Below, in pieces: positions 45,130 through 56,184 of a stretch of DNA of 64,000 nucleotides. Source of the DNA: Brasenia schreberi (taxonomy: Eukaryota; Streptophyta; Magnoliopsida; Nymphaeales; Cabombaceae); assembly GCA_036023115.1 (NCBI GenBank), contig JAYKKT010000046.1, positions 2,368,501-2,432,500 on the forward strand. The letters are read 5' to 3'. Made by a program: the position numbers and the translations under genes. The notes beneath the pieces are model-generated. The model made no database searches, was not told the DNA's origin, and worked only from the letters and a program-made list of their open reading frames with translations. The stretch's first letter is position 1; each line of letters begins with the position of its first letter.

Positions 45130-46092
45130 AAGATTCCTTCAAAGTTTGAAGAAGCGATTCAATGCCCCTTATGGAAAGTTACAATTGACAAAGAACTGAA
45201 TGCTCTGGTTAAAAACAATACTTGGACCATCACACCTTTGCCTTCAAATAGGCATACAGTAGGGTGCAAGTGGGTGTTTACTATTAAATATAAGGCAGAT
45301 GGAACAATGGAGAGATATAAAGCTAGATTGGTTGCTAAATGATACAGTCAGTCATATGGCATTGATTATACAGAGACCTTTGCACCTGTGGCTAAACTTA
45401 CATCAATCAAAATACTTCTTAGCATGGCAACAAATTTGGGATGGGACCTATGGCAATTGGATGTTAAGAATGCTTTCTTACAGGGAGACTTAAATGAAGA
45501 AGTATACATGGAACAGTCTCCAGGAATGACATCATCTTCTAATTGGGTATGTAAACTTAATAAAGCCATATATGGGTTGAAACAGTCTCCAAGAGCATAG
45601 TTTGATAAATTCAGCAAAGCAGTGTGTAGTTTGGGATACAATAGAAGCCTCAATGATCATACCATATTCTTCAAGAAAGGGACCAAAATATCGATTTTGG
45701 CAGTTTATGTTGATGACATTATTGTTAGAGGAGATGACCTTGAAGAAATATCAAAGTTGAAAATGAGCCTTCATAAATTATTTGATATTAAGGATCCGGG
45801 CAGGCTTCACTATTTCTTGGGCATAGAAGTTCTTTACTCTAACCAAGGTATCTACTTGACTCAGAGAAAATATCTCATGGATCTCCTTGACGACCTTCAA
45901 ATGCTTGAATATAAATTTAGTGACATTCCAATGGAGGTGAACCAGAAATTTTTTAACGGCGACAGTGAAGAGTTCAAAGACATTCATAAATATCAGAAGC
46001 TAGTGGGTAAGCTCATATATTTAACCATTACTCGACTAGACATTGTGTATGCAGTTTGGGATTGTGAGCAGATATATGCATTCACCAACTAA
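45130..46092 (+). pseudogene. Copia reverse transcriptase, broken
   Basis: Motifs run in order: GCKWVFTIKYKADG, ERYKARLVAK, TFAPVAKLTSIKILL, QLDVKNAFLQGDLNEEVYM, KAIYGLKQSPRA and the YVDD box in LAVYVDDIIVRGDD (about 45703). Nonsense codons interrupt it near 45127, at 45342 and at 45598 (a TAG where Trp is expected). A frameshift near 46060 separates it from RNase H. Confidence 0.88.
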
Positions 46093-46663
46093 AAATCAGA
46101 TGGATGCAGTGTATAAAATTCTTCGATATCTCAAATCAACTTCAGGAATGGGTTTACTTTATTCGAAATCATCAAATTTGGACATTGAACTTTATTCTGA
46201 TGCTGACTGGGTAAGTTCTTCCGATGACAGAAAGTCAACTACTGGTTATATTACTTTACTTGGGGGTAATATTATATCTTGGAAAAGCAAAAAACAGACA
46301 GTGGTTGCAAGATCTATGGCAAAAGCTGAATATAGAGTTATAGCACAAGCAATGTGTGAAGGAAAATGGATATCTTCATTGATTACTGAATTGGGTTATT
46401 CACTTAAACATCCTATACCTTTATATTGTGATAGCAGTGCAGCAATTCAGATGGCATCTAATCCAGTTTATCACGAAAGGACCAAGCACATAGAAATTGA
46501 CTGCCACTTCATCAAAGAGAAGATATCTACCAGAGAATTCCAGTTGGAGTATGTTCATTCTTCCAAACAAAGGGCTGATTTTTTAACTAAAGCTACTACC
46601 AGCAAGCTATTAAAGGAGACCTTATCCAAGTTGGGTGTCATCAACATTTTCCACCCAACTTGA
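46043..46663 (+). CDS. Copia RNase H domain
   Basis: 206 codons with LYSDADWVSSSDDRKSTTGY, SWKSKKQTVVARS, YCDSSAAIQMASNPVYHERT and HIEIDCHFIKEKI. It ends eight bases before the polypurine tract. One residue in the usual STAEAEY motif region reads SMAKAEY. Confidence 0.88.
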   Translation: MCMQFGIVSRYMHSPTKNQMDAVYKILRYLKSTSGMGLLYSKSSNLDIELYSDADWVSSSDDRKSTTGYITLLGGNIISWKSKKQTVVARSMAKAEYRVIAQAMCEGKWISSLITELGYSLKHPIPLYCDSSAAIQMASNPVYHERTKHIEIDCHFIKEKISTREFQLEYVHSSKQRADFLTKATTSKLLKETLSKLGVINIFHPT

Positions 46664-46670
46664 GGGGGAG
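46660..46670 (+). other. Polypurine tract
   Basis: TTGAGGGGGAG directly before the 3' LTR; the site of plus-strand priming. Confidence 0.85.
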
Positions 46671-46982
46671 TGTTAAGGAAAGTTGTCTTTGCATGTAATG
46701 AGAGTCAAGTTATGTAAATAAGTTCTGTCTCATGTTAGTTTGTCATTTTGAGTCTTATGTCATCTTAGAAATAGTTAATTCCTAGTAGCGGTAGATTAGG
46801 AAATTAAGTTAGATAGGGTATTAATAGGTGATTAGGGTTATAGAGAAGCATTAAGAAAAGAGAGGAGGACGGCTGCTCTGTGAAGCCGATTTTGGGCTTA
46901 AGACAGATTAGAGGAATGCCTCCAATCTGCCGTTCAATGTAAGTGTGGTTTCTATTGAATAATATGAAGTTCATTCTCTATA
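46671..46982 (+). repeat. 3' LTR of copia element
   Basis: 312 bp, starts TGTTAAGG and ends CTCTATA; its last CA has become TA compared with the 5' LTR. Confidence 0.95.
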
Positions 46983-49139
46983 ATATTCGGACTAAATGGT
47001 GGAACCTCAAAAGTGAGAAAGAAGATATATTTAAATAGAAAGTCCTTCAAGGAGATGTTTGGAATTATGTTGGTACACCCTGTGATATGTGGAACAATAT
47101 GGCTATACATATTAGGAAAGTGGTGAAAGATGTGTTAGGTGTATCTAAGGGAGGTGTACCAGCATAAAAAAAAAAAGCTTGGTGGTGGAGTGAAGTAGTG
47201 CAAAATAAAATCAAGGCAAAGAGGGCATGTTACAAATTATATTATGCTAAGAAAACTAGTAAAACTTTAGAGGCTTATAAGAAAGCAAAGAAGGAAGCGA
47301 AAAAGGTCGTGAGTAAAGCAAAAGCTAAACTTTGGGAGGATTTATATAAAAAACTCAAATCAAAAGAGGGTGAAAGAGATACTTTTAGGATAGCTAGGGC
47401 TAGAGATAAGAAAACTAAAGATCTTAATTATGTTAGATGCATCAAGGACGATGATGAAAAAATTCTAGTGGCAAATGATGATATAAGAAATAGATGGAAA
47501 AACTATTTTTATAAGCTTTTTAATGAAAATAAAGATGTTAGTATTAACTTATGAGAGTTAGCCAAATCAAAAAAGTATATAAACGACAATTTCTACCGAC
47601 GTATTCAAAAGAATGAAGTCAAAGAGGCTCTTAAACATATGAAGGGTGGTAAATTGGTAGGACCAGATAATATTCCTATAGAAGTTCAGAAAATGCTAGG
47701 AGAAATAGGAATCACTTGGCTCACAAGACTATTTAATGAAATATGGAAAAACAAAAAGATGCCCGAGGAATGAAGAGCAAGTACACTTATACCCACATAT
47801 AAGAACAAGGAAGACATTCAAAATTGTGTGAATTATCGAGATATCAAGTTAATGAGCCATACTATGAAATTGTGGGAAAGAATTATCGAACGTAGGTTAA
47901 GACGAGTATCAAGTATAATAAAGAACCAATTTGGATTCATGCCAGGCAGATCTACTGTTGAAGCGATTCACCTTTTAAGACGTCTTATGGAACATTTTAG
48001 AGTAAGAAAGAAAGACCTTCACATGATATTTATTGATCTAGAAAAAGCTTATGATAGGGTACCGTGGAAGGTTCTTTGGAGAACTTTGGTAAAAAGAGAT
48101 ATCCTATTGACATACATTAACTTTATAAGAGACATGTACGATGGTGCAAAAATATGTGTGAGGATTCATGAAGGAATGACAGACTTCTTTGAAGTTAATA
48201 TTGGGTTACATCAATGATCAACTTTAAGTCCATACTTATTTATAATGGTGATGGATAAGTTAACAAAACATATTCAAGATGAAGTCCCTTGGTGTATGTT
48301 ATTTGCTGATGACATTGTGTTAGTGGAAGAGTCTAAGGAAAAAGTTAATAGAAAATTGGAACTATGGAGAGAAACATTAGAAAGCAAAGGCCTCCGACTT
48401 AGTAGAACAAAGACAAAATATATGGAATGTAAGTTTGATCATTTGGTTACTTCAGAGGACATAAAAATTAAAATTGGCACACATTGCATCCCTCAAAAGG
48501 AAAATTTTAAATACCTATGGTCAATTTTTCAGAGTGATGGAAGAATTGATGGAGATGTTATGCATAAAATTAATGCTGGTTGATTAAAATGGAGAAGAGT
48601 ATCAGGTATTCTTTGTGATAAGAAGATACCATTAAAGTTAAAAGGTAAATATTATAGAGCAACAATTAGGCCTGCCATGTTTTATGGTTCTGAGTGTTGG
48701 GCAGTTAATCATGAACATGTATAAAAGATGTTTGTGTCAGAAATGAAGATGTTGAGATTGATGAATGGTTATACAAGAAAATACCGTATATATAATGAGG
48801 TTATTAGAAACAAATTAGGAGTTACACCAATAGAGGATAAAATGAGAGAATATCGTTTAAGATGGTTTGGACATATAGAAAGAATATCAAAAGAAGAACC
48901 TATAAGAAGGTATGAAACACTAAATTTGGAAAGTATTAAAAGAGGTAGAGGACGACTAAAAAAGTGTTGGAAAGGAACAATAAAGAACGATCTAGCTTAT
49001 TGTGAGTTAACTGCTAACATGGCACACGATAGGGATTTGTGGAAACAAAGAAAACCATGTAGCCAACCCCATCTAGTATGGGAAAAGGCTTAGTTGTTGT
49101 TTGCTTGTTTTGTGTCTTAAATTTCAGATAAAAATTATG

Positions 49140-50400
49140 TTATAACTTTTTAAACCATGGGATGTATTGTACACAATCGTCTCTTGAAGAATATGATTGG
49201 TTGTGGCCATAGGGAGGGCAGACTTTATATTATAGATTACTTGCATAGCATAGGATAAGTTAATGTTTTGTTAAATGATGCTCTTCTACGAGATAAAAGA
49301 TTAAGACATCTTGACATTCAAAAGTTGTATCAATGTCCTTTTTGAATAAATACTATTTAAAAAATTTCTTCCAAAGATTGTGTACTTGGTAAAATGAAAC
49401 ATATATCATTTTCAAACAAAACATACATTACTACAAAACCCTTTTAAATTGTCCATTCGGATACATGGAGACCGGCACCTATTTTGTCTAAAGGACGGAT
49501 TTTCTACTATGTCATTTTCATAGATGATTTCACTAGATATACATGATATATCTTTTAAAAGTCAAATTTGATGTTTTTCAGAATTTGTTATATTTCATAT
49601 AATCTTTGAAAAATAAATTTGATTCCGAAATCAAGATTTTTAGATTGGACTGAGGAGAGTTTATGTCAAAAGAGTTTTAAAACCATCTTGACAAATTCAG
49701 AATTGTGCATCAAACCTCTTGGACTAAAACTTCTCAACAAAATGCATTTGAGAATGTAAACATTGACATATTTTGGAAATCACAAGAACCTTGTTATTAT
49801 CTAATGTTGTTCCTAAGAATTTTTGAGTTGAAGTTATTATGACTTCTGTTTACTTAATTCATCGAATGCCATCTTCAGTTTTATAAAACTTGTCTCATGT
49901 AAAAAAACTTTTTAAACTCTTTCCCAACTATTATAGACTACGTATTTTTGGATGTAAATATTTTGTTTATATTAACGAAGTTGATAAACTATCGTCTCGT
50001 GCCATAGAATGTGTATTTTTAGGGTACGGAGTAAATAATAAAGGATATAGATGTTATGATTGCAAAAATGACAAGCTCTATGTATCAAGAGATGTCAAAT
50101 TCTTTTAAAATGAATATGTATTTAAATGCACAAATGATTTTAGTTCTATTGACAAGCGAGAGATGTCAAATTCTTTCATTAAGACACTGTGTACACTTCT
50201 TTTTATATCTATTTAATTGATTCAAAATATTATAATACTCACTATAGAACTCATTCACCGCTTTGTCTCTTTGTCTTAGTGATAGACATTTTATCACGTA
50301 ATGTCATCTTATATACGTATAAGATCGCCCTATGACTTCCTTCAAATTCCTCTTTTTGTTCCAAAGTTACATTTATGGAGGGTTCCTCTTAAGATGTAAT
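49140..50400 (+). mobile_element. Old copia relic (integrase region)
   Basis: The plus strand shows worn copia integrase text: CVLGKMKH near 49380, IVHSDTWRPAPI and FIDDFTRYT near 49455-49545, then LRIFGCKYFVYINEVDKLSS and ECVFLGYGVNNKGYRCYD (49920-50108). Frameshifts and stops abound. Gag, RT and LTRs are not recognised. Confidence 0.75.
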
Positions 50401-50459
50401 AGGGTTGTGCTAACTGGGCCCATAAGTATGTGCTTGAAATCAGGTTCCAATGGACCTAG
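50401..50459 (+). mobile_element. Left piece of an older LTR-like sequence
   Basis: Sequence up to the CCTAG target duplication (50455-50459). Across the younger element it is continuous with 59888-60131, which ends CTTTACA followed by TGGTACCAGA, an LTR end with a primer-site-like stretch. The outer LTR edge is not identified. Confidence 0.35.
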
Positions 50460-50782
50460 TGTTGAAGAATATGCTTATCTAGTGTTCTTTGTGTTAGTTT
50501 TATAATTTTTTATGTTATTGTACTTGCCCGAAATACTAGGGGTATTTTGGTAATTTTTTATACTAAGGGTATTTTGGTTATTTTGGTTAATTTTTGTTTT
50601 ACAGCTCCTTATATAAGGGCTGATAGGTTGTATTAGGATGTGAGGTTTTGTGTAAGAAAGAGTGGAGAAGAGGGGGGGCTCCATTGGAGGTCCGCCCCTT
50701 CTTTCAATCCCTCATGTTTTCCTCCTTAATATTAGTGATATTCTTGTTTTAATCTTTTGCAATGCGTTTTTGAATTTCTACA
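50460..50782 (+). repeat. 5' LTR (323 bp)
   Basis: TGTTGAAGAATATGC to TTTCTACA, with the palindrome CCTTATATAAGG at 50607-50618 as probable TATA box. Near-identical to the joined 3' LTR. Confidence 0.95.
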
Positions 50783-50794
50783 TGGTATCAGAGC
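50783..50794 (+). other. Primer-binding site (initiator tRNA-Met type)
   Basis: TGGTATCAGAGC directly after the 5' LTR. Confidence 0.92.
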
Positions 50795-50872
50795 CTATTA
50801 ATGGAAATATTGATGGCGATGGTGTGGTGAGCGTGGAGAAAGGATGCGACTTCAAATGCCTTCTTTTTCAGG

Positions 50873-51740
50873 GACGAGATGAAGGTTATGGGAATGGTTC
50901 CTGATGTTCCATTGTATAACTTCCTCATTTCAACATGTGGAAAATGCAAGAATGCGGAGGCTGCTGTACAATTTTTTGAAGAGATAAAAATATGTGGAGT
51001 GAAACCAAGTCCACAGACATATATATGTCTTTTGAATGCCTGTGCTGCTGTTGGTCGTCTTGATCGAGTTTATGCAATTGTTCGGGATATGACTGCAGCA
51101 GGTTTAGGATTGAACAAGTTTTTCTATGCTGGGCTAATATCTGCTTATAAGAACAAGAAACCTATGACAGAGGAGACAACTAAGAAGATAGTTGAGCTTG
51201 TCGAGCAATCTAAGGGATGGTCTTCTCTTGAACGATCAAGTGACATTGCCGAAAATGTGATGATGGGAGTTTATGAAGAAGAATTGTATAACATTCCTGA
51301 GTGCCTTTTTGAACAGGCAATTGATTGTGTATCATGTTGCCCTTCATGCTTGTGCTGAACTCCGGAGTGTAGAGACATTAGAAACACTTTTGGATATACT
51401 GAAGCAAGACAACTATTCCCCTGATGTTTTTATTGTGATACAAATAATGAGGTGCTATCTTTACTGTGGAGATCTAGACAATGGTGTTAAAGTTTTTCAA
51501 TGACTACTTCAACTTGGGGAAGCCACCAATGACAGACCTATACACAGCTCTGGTCGAGGGAGCAATGGTTGGATATACACCTCGAGGAATGGAGATAGCT
51601 CAAGAGACTGGTGAAGATGAATGCAAGGAATTTCTTCTTGAACACAAAATGTCGAATGATCTTCTCTTGACTGCATCAGGATAAAAGACTGGAGGATATA
51701 CCACTGCCAACTATATATGGGACTTGATGCAGAGTCGTTG
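50873..51740 (+). pseudogene. Captured fragment of a P-class PPR gene (At4g35850-like)
   Basis: Reads MKVMGMVPDVPLYNFLIS, KPSPQTYICLLNACAAVGRL, VRDMTAAGLGLNKFFYAGLI, VEQSKGWSSLERSSDIAENV, then after a frameshift near 51300 FLNRQLIVYHVALHACAELR, PDVFIVIQIMRCYLYCGDLD, a shift near 51500, LVEGAMVGYTPRGMEIAQET, and after a stop KTGGYTTANYIWDLMQSR. From memory this order matches the Arabidopsis mitochondrial PPR protein At4g35850 over most of its length. It begins about 80 bp after the primer site. No intron interrupts ~870 bp. It lacks a start and transit peptide, and two frameshifts and one stop make it dead. It differs in class from the PPR piece in the sister element. Confidence 0.85.
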
Positions 51741-51814
51741 CTTTAACGTTTCTCTTCCTGCTAACTATGAGTATATGCTGAATATGTGCAAGTTTTGATT
51801 GTGTTTATTGAAGG

Positions 51815-52078
51815 CTTGCAAGCCATAATCCTCAAAAATGGGATGAAACTGGGTTTATATATAAGGATCTGGCTTTCAGATGTCCCAGAGATGTTGTCAA
51901 AGGTTTGAACAAGGAGGAAAATGATCTTTCATGGAGAGGTCAATACCTTGATGATGATCTGCCATTGTTAATCCAATTTCGTTTTTGGGCTATGCAATTA
52001 AAGGGACTTTTGCCTCGTGCAATTCAAGTACGCCGATCTATGGTGAAGGTTAATCAAGATAGACAACGTACATAGATC
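51815..52078 (+). pseudogene. Unassigned captured-looking coding fragment
   Basis: An open stretch of about 85 codons includes WDETGFIYKDLAFRCPRDVV, NKEENDLSWRGQYLDDDLPL and QFRFWAMQLKGLLPRAIQVR, ending in TAG near 52076. It is compositionally protein-like (balanced charges, Trp and Asp-rich turns) and lies directly after the PPR fragment, but I do not recognise a family. It could be part of another host gene. Confidence 0.4.
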
Positions 52079-52692
52079 AATTCTTCTCAGATTTATTCCT
52101 TTGAAATTGTGTCCATCAGAGGATTTAATTTGAGAAGATTATGGTGGCTGTCTTTATTGGATTTGGCTATATTTATTGGATTTGGCAGCACATTTATTGC
52201 ATATTTGAATTTCCAAGAAAGTGGTGCAGGAAAGTGTAGCAGGAAGACGTTACAGGTGCAGTTTGGTGGCTGGAATTATTGCATATGGTGGCTGGATTTA
52301 TTGAGCTGTAAATGTGTTAGGAAAAAGTTAGATGTGGTGTTTGTATTATGAATTAATTGCATATTAGTAGCTGCAATATTACGTTGGGCAGGGAATATAA
52401 GATGCAATTATGGTGGAGCAAAGAATTCAATGTTGAGAACAGTCATTGGGTCTGTAAACTTTTATGGCATTTAAGAAGGGCTGCTTTAACTGCTTGCAGT
52501 TATTGAAATATGGACTGCATTTATGGATGGTGGCTGCACACTTAATACATGCGGTTGTGGTGCATTGTTACAAGAGAGTTTTTTTTAATTCTTGGTGGCT
52601 GCATAGCAAGGCATTTATTGCACATTAAGTAGCTTGTGACTGAAGTTAGTGGACTATTCGTATTGCTGCACACTCATTAATGAACTATTTTA

Positions 52693-53034
52693 ATGCTGAA
52701 ATGGGTGTTTTTTGGTGAGCATGACATATTTGTATCGAAAAGGGATTGTGTTGCTTTCTCGGTCCTTTACAACAGTTCCTTTGTGCCGCCGGATGTGAGC
52801 TCTTGCTCAGTGACGACCTCACTTAGGGGATGTACTAATGACAACAAATCCTGGAGTGAAGTAATGCAAAGATCTGCTGAGATAACAGTGGATAGTAGTT
52901 TCTCTGGTGTTCATGGTGGTTCACATCCAGCCCAATTGGATATGGAAATTAAAAGCAGTGGCAGGACTAAATCTGAAAAAGCTTATGTGAGGAAGAGAGC
53001 TGATGAAACTGGAGGCAAACATCTAAGGATGTGA
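52693..53034 (+). other. Open frame of unknown nature in the LTR element
   Basis: 113 codons with SWSEVMQRSAEITVDSSFSG and KSEKAYVRKRADETGGK. No family recognised. The sequence at its end, AAGGATGTGAAACGCAGCAA, recurs with two changes at about 54459-54480, so the interior carries a short internal duplication. Between 52100 and 52640 the text is rich in GGTGGCTG and TTTATTG motifs, a poor repeat. Confidence 0.3.
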
Positions 53035-53035
53035 A

Positions 53036-54973
53036 ACGCAGCAATATCATATATCATAATTATCTCTGTTGTCCCACAACTTCCTCATTTTCATTGAGGG
53101 TATAGAAACACTCAAGTTGTCAGGAATATCTAGACATGGTAGACATTTAGGCTTGACTGTGTCTCTTATACATCAACTATGACAATTTACCCGTCGAGGT
53201 AATTCCATACTGAAGGACCAACTTCGGAACATTCTAGAACATCTAGGTGGAATACTTAGCATGGATCATATGTCTCCTATACATCAGCTTTGATCACTAG
53301 GTGAAATAGATAGTCTTAATCCTTTATCAAGATGGATATAGCCTCTACTATTAGTTTAATGATTTCATCACAATTAATTGCTCACTCGAGTTAAGAGCCT
53401 CTGTGCGTATGTGCAGGTCACCACAATGAGGTCTACTAGAACATGGTTCATTTCCTATTAGGCGTGAAAGAAATGCCACCATAGAAAGACATTGAACAGG
53501 GTTTGTCTTAAAGTGATTTAGACATTAAAAACATGGATCAAATCAAGCTCCAATTACAAGGTGAATTTTTTTTATATCAAGTACTTAAAACCAAAGAAGA
53601 AAGGGTAGAAGTAAACAAAAACTTGATTTCATGGTAGAAGTTCATGCTGTGTGGTGATTAACAATGCATATAGCTGACTCCATTTAACATCGAAAAAGGC
53701 TTGGGTGGATTTGGATTCACCTCTTTCTTGGGAAAACAAACGAGAAAAGAGATGAACAGCTCGCAATCTCCTTATGCTATAAAATCTTTGCTGGAAAATC
53801 TTCACTGGGGTTGTGCATATAAGCAAGAGGTCATTTTCTTCTACCTCACAATAATGATGTTGGTGCAATTTATGATATTTCCCCAATCATGATTGCCTAC
53901 CTACCACTTCCTTCCTCAATGCTTCTCCTTTTATCTCAATTTGTTTTTTATGGCTTCTTTAATATGTCCAAAGAATAATTTCTGGCATGAGATTTTCTGC
54001 TCGAAAAATTATCCCATGATACACCCATATATATTCTTGCAGAAGGCAGTGAGCCATCCTTTTCCACACGTTTCTTCACATGGGACTCTGCAAAATCAAT
54101 GGTAGGTAAATGGATTCACTTTCATTAGTTTCGTTTCTTTTTCTCTCATATGTGTAATGTTTTTCAAGCTCTTCTTTTAGCTTGCTCATTGGGCTTTCTT
54201 CACAAGTGGTATATTTGAGAGCATTTGTTGTTGGGTGCTGAATTTTGCCTGTTACATACGCATGGCAAATGTTTTCAGAGGAAGCTTGCTATATTTTAAA
54301 GAATGGTGTTACACCAATTGTGGATGTAAGCACTTCTCACATTTTCCAAAATTTATTTATTTAGTTTGATTCATATTTATGAAAGAAGTTGTTGTGTTTC
54401 TTGATATTTCTTAGAAATTAGAGAACCCATTATATATATAATTTTTTAATCTTTCAAGGATGTGAAACACAGTAATATCATTCCCTGCTACGGATGAATC
54501 TCCTACACTTTGATTACTCAACATCTTTCCAGGTTCTCTGCCATCTGCAGAAGCTTTGCCTGGAGTACCTTGTCCTGGGCTAGAGAACACAATATCATTT
54601 GCCGGGACTTTGATAGATGTGGACATGGAAGGAAATGGTGGCAATTGGTTATTCTCCTAATGCAGATAGCTAAGCATACTAATTCAAGGTCTGATGCAGG
54701 ACTTTAGTGATAAGGTTGGCGGATTTGTCCCAGATCGTGTGATTGGTGATGAGAAAAGAGTTTTTTTATGGTGGGAAGCATGTTAAAAATGAAGAAGAGT
54801 AACTTGTGTTGAAAAGCGTGTGAGCAGATGAATGATGCATATGAAGATGTTTGATGAAATGCTAAAGAAAGAGATTATTAACATGAACATGAAGTGTTTG
54901 AGGAAATGTTTAAGAGAACTGGAAAATTCTTATGAAGTTTGCAGTAATGAGGACTACTAAAATGTGTGTTGCA
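53036..54973. other. Interior of the LTR element, no gene assigned
   Basis: 53640-53700 contains a worn LINE 3' block (TTAACATCGAAAAAGGCTTGG). 54414-54456 matches 7453-7499 in the hAT-like element (AGAAATTAGAGAACCCATTA, then TA repeats and ATAATTTTTTAATC). A minus-strand frame at 54644-54411 looks protein-like but matches no family I know. Confidence 0.4.
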
Positions 54974-55255
54974 GCCAAAGTAGCTGTTTTTTAATGTTGT
55001 TACAGCCAAGATGGCTGATTTGATGATGTTATCGCCAGAATGGCTGATTTGATGTTATTACAGTTAGGATGGTTGATTTGATGATGTTACAGCCAGGATG
55101 ACTGATTTGATGTTGTTACAACCAGGATGACTGATTTGATGTTGTTACAGCCAAGATGACTGATTTGATGATATTACAGCCAGGATGGCTGAGTTGTTAC
55201 AGTCATGAAGGCTGAGTTTATGTTGGTACAACCAGGAAGGCTGAGTTGATGTTGC
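54974..55255 (+). repeat. Tandem array of about ten ~29-bp units
   Basis: Core CAGCCAGGATGGCTGATTTG plus a GATGATGTTA-type joint. It is the same repeat, in the same orientation relative to the LTRs, as the array at 23673-24252, but more diverged and shorter. Longer variants continue to about 55350. Confidence 0.92.
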
Positions 55256-55452
55256 AGTCAGGAGATGCTGCTTGTGATGATCAGTCATGAAGGCTGAGTT
55301 AATGTTGCAGTCAGAGATGCTACTTGTGATGATAAGCCAGGAAGGCTAAGTTGAAGATGTTTCAGTCGAAGAAGTTGTTGAAGATCAGATCAATGATGAA
55401 AATAGATATGAATTTTTTTTGGCAAGTTTGGAGTTCGAAGTATCTCACTCCC

Positions 55453-55465
55453 AACTTGAGGGGGG
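55453..55465 (+). other. Polypurine tract
   Basis: AACTTGAGGGGGG immediately before the 3' LTR start TGTTGAAG at 55466. Confidence 0.85.
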
Positions 55466-55528
55466 TGTTGAAGAATATGCTTATCTAGTGTTATTTGTGT
55501 TAGTTTTATAATTTCTGATGTTATTGTA
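55466..55528 (+). repeat. 3' LTR, left piece (63 bp)
   Basis: Begins TGTTGAAGAATATGC and breaks at TTATTGTA (55521-55528), which is repeated at 59614-59621 where the LTR resumes. Confidence 0.92.
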
Positions 55529-55822
55529 AATAATTATCGATGATCAAAGGTTGATGCGGCACGAATCAATATCACCAAATTGTCAAGAGTCAAATGATAT
55601 TCACTCACGAATGTCTATCTTCAAGAATGATTAACAAGAGCGAAAGCACATACAAAACAAATCAAGAAGCAGTGCAAGACTGCATGATTTTATTCATGAA
55701 ATGGTGTCTTATTTATAGACATTACAAGGAGAAGAAGACTTGAAGCAAAGAAGCAAGAGAGGACATAGTGGGCTAGTGCTGGCCGGCCAGCACTAGCCGT
55801 TGGGGACCCCCCCTCAAACTTA

Positions 55823-56182
55823 CGGGGTAAACACTGAAAGTTTGTCTAGTAAAAACTGAAATCGAGAAGCTGAAAAAGATTTGGTGAAAAAGTCTGCGAG
55901 CTGCATCTCAGATGTGACATAGCAAAGCGAGATCTTATTTAGACACTCTTCTCGAACAAAGTGGCAGTCCATCTCGATGTGCTTGGTCCTCTCATGAAAA
56001 GTGTTGTTGAAAGCAATGTACGTGGCGCTTTTGTTGTCACAATACATGATGGCGGGGTGTTGACATGGACGCCCATGTCTGCTAGAAGGGTTGTGATCCA
56101 AGAAATCTCCATCGCAGCTATAGCCACGGCTCAATACTCGGCTTCTGTGGATGAGAGGGGCACCTTCTGTTGCTTTTTGCAC
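55823..56182 (-). pseudogene. Copia RNase H, broken
   Basis: YCDNKSATYIAFNNTFHERT, then HIEMDCHFVREECLNK and LADFFTKS near the end. A frameshift near 56185 separates it from the RT. Confidence 0.85.
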
Positions 56183-56184
56183 TT

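Larger units (their letters stand above)
41500..46982 (+). mobile_element. Complete Ty1/copia retrotransposon
   Basis: Two 312-bp LTRs, a primer site, gag-protease-integrase-RT-RNase H in copia order, a polypurine tract and the 5-bp target duplication ATATT (41495-41499 and 46983-46987). I count about eight differences between the LTRs, so insertion is fairly old. Coding lesions include stops at 43828, 45342 (TGA) and 45598 (TAG). It lies in an RTE LINE. The shorter element at 61156-63359 is a close relative. Confidence 0.95.
40604..49107 (+). mobile_element. RTE-clade LINE interrupted by a copia element
   Basis: The left part (40604-41494) has the leader and endonuclease ([17 protein letters not shown], 40990-41301). 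The right part (46988-49107) has the linker, reverse transcriptase ([34 protein letters not shown]) and C-terminal block with a short tail. A 19-bp duplication, TTTTGTATCTTAAATTTCA, flanks it (40585-40603 and 49108-49126, one mismatch). About 250 bp is missing from the leader near 40650. Several stops (for example near 47552, 48217 and 48583) make it inactive. The copia element at 41500-46982 splits it. Confidence 0.93.
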
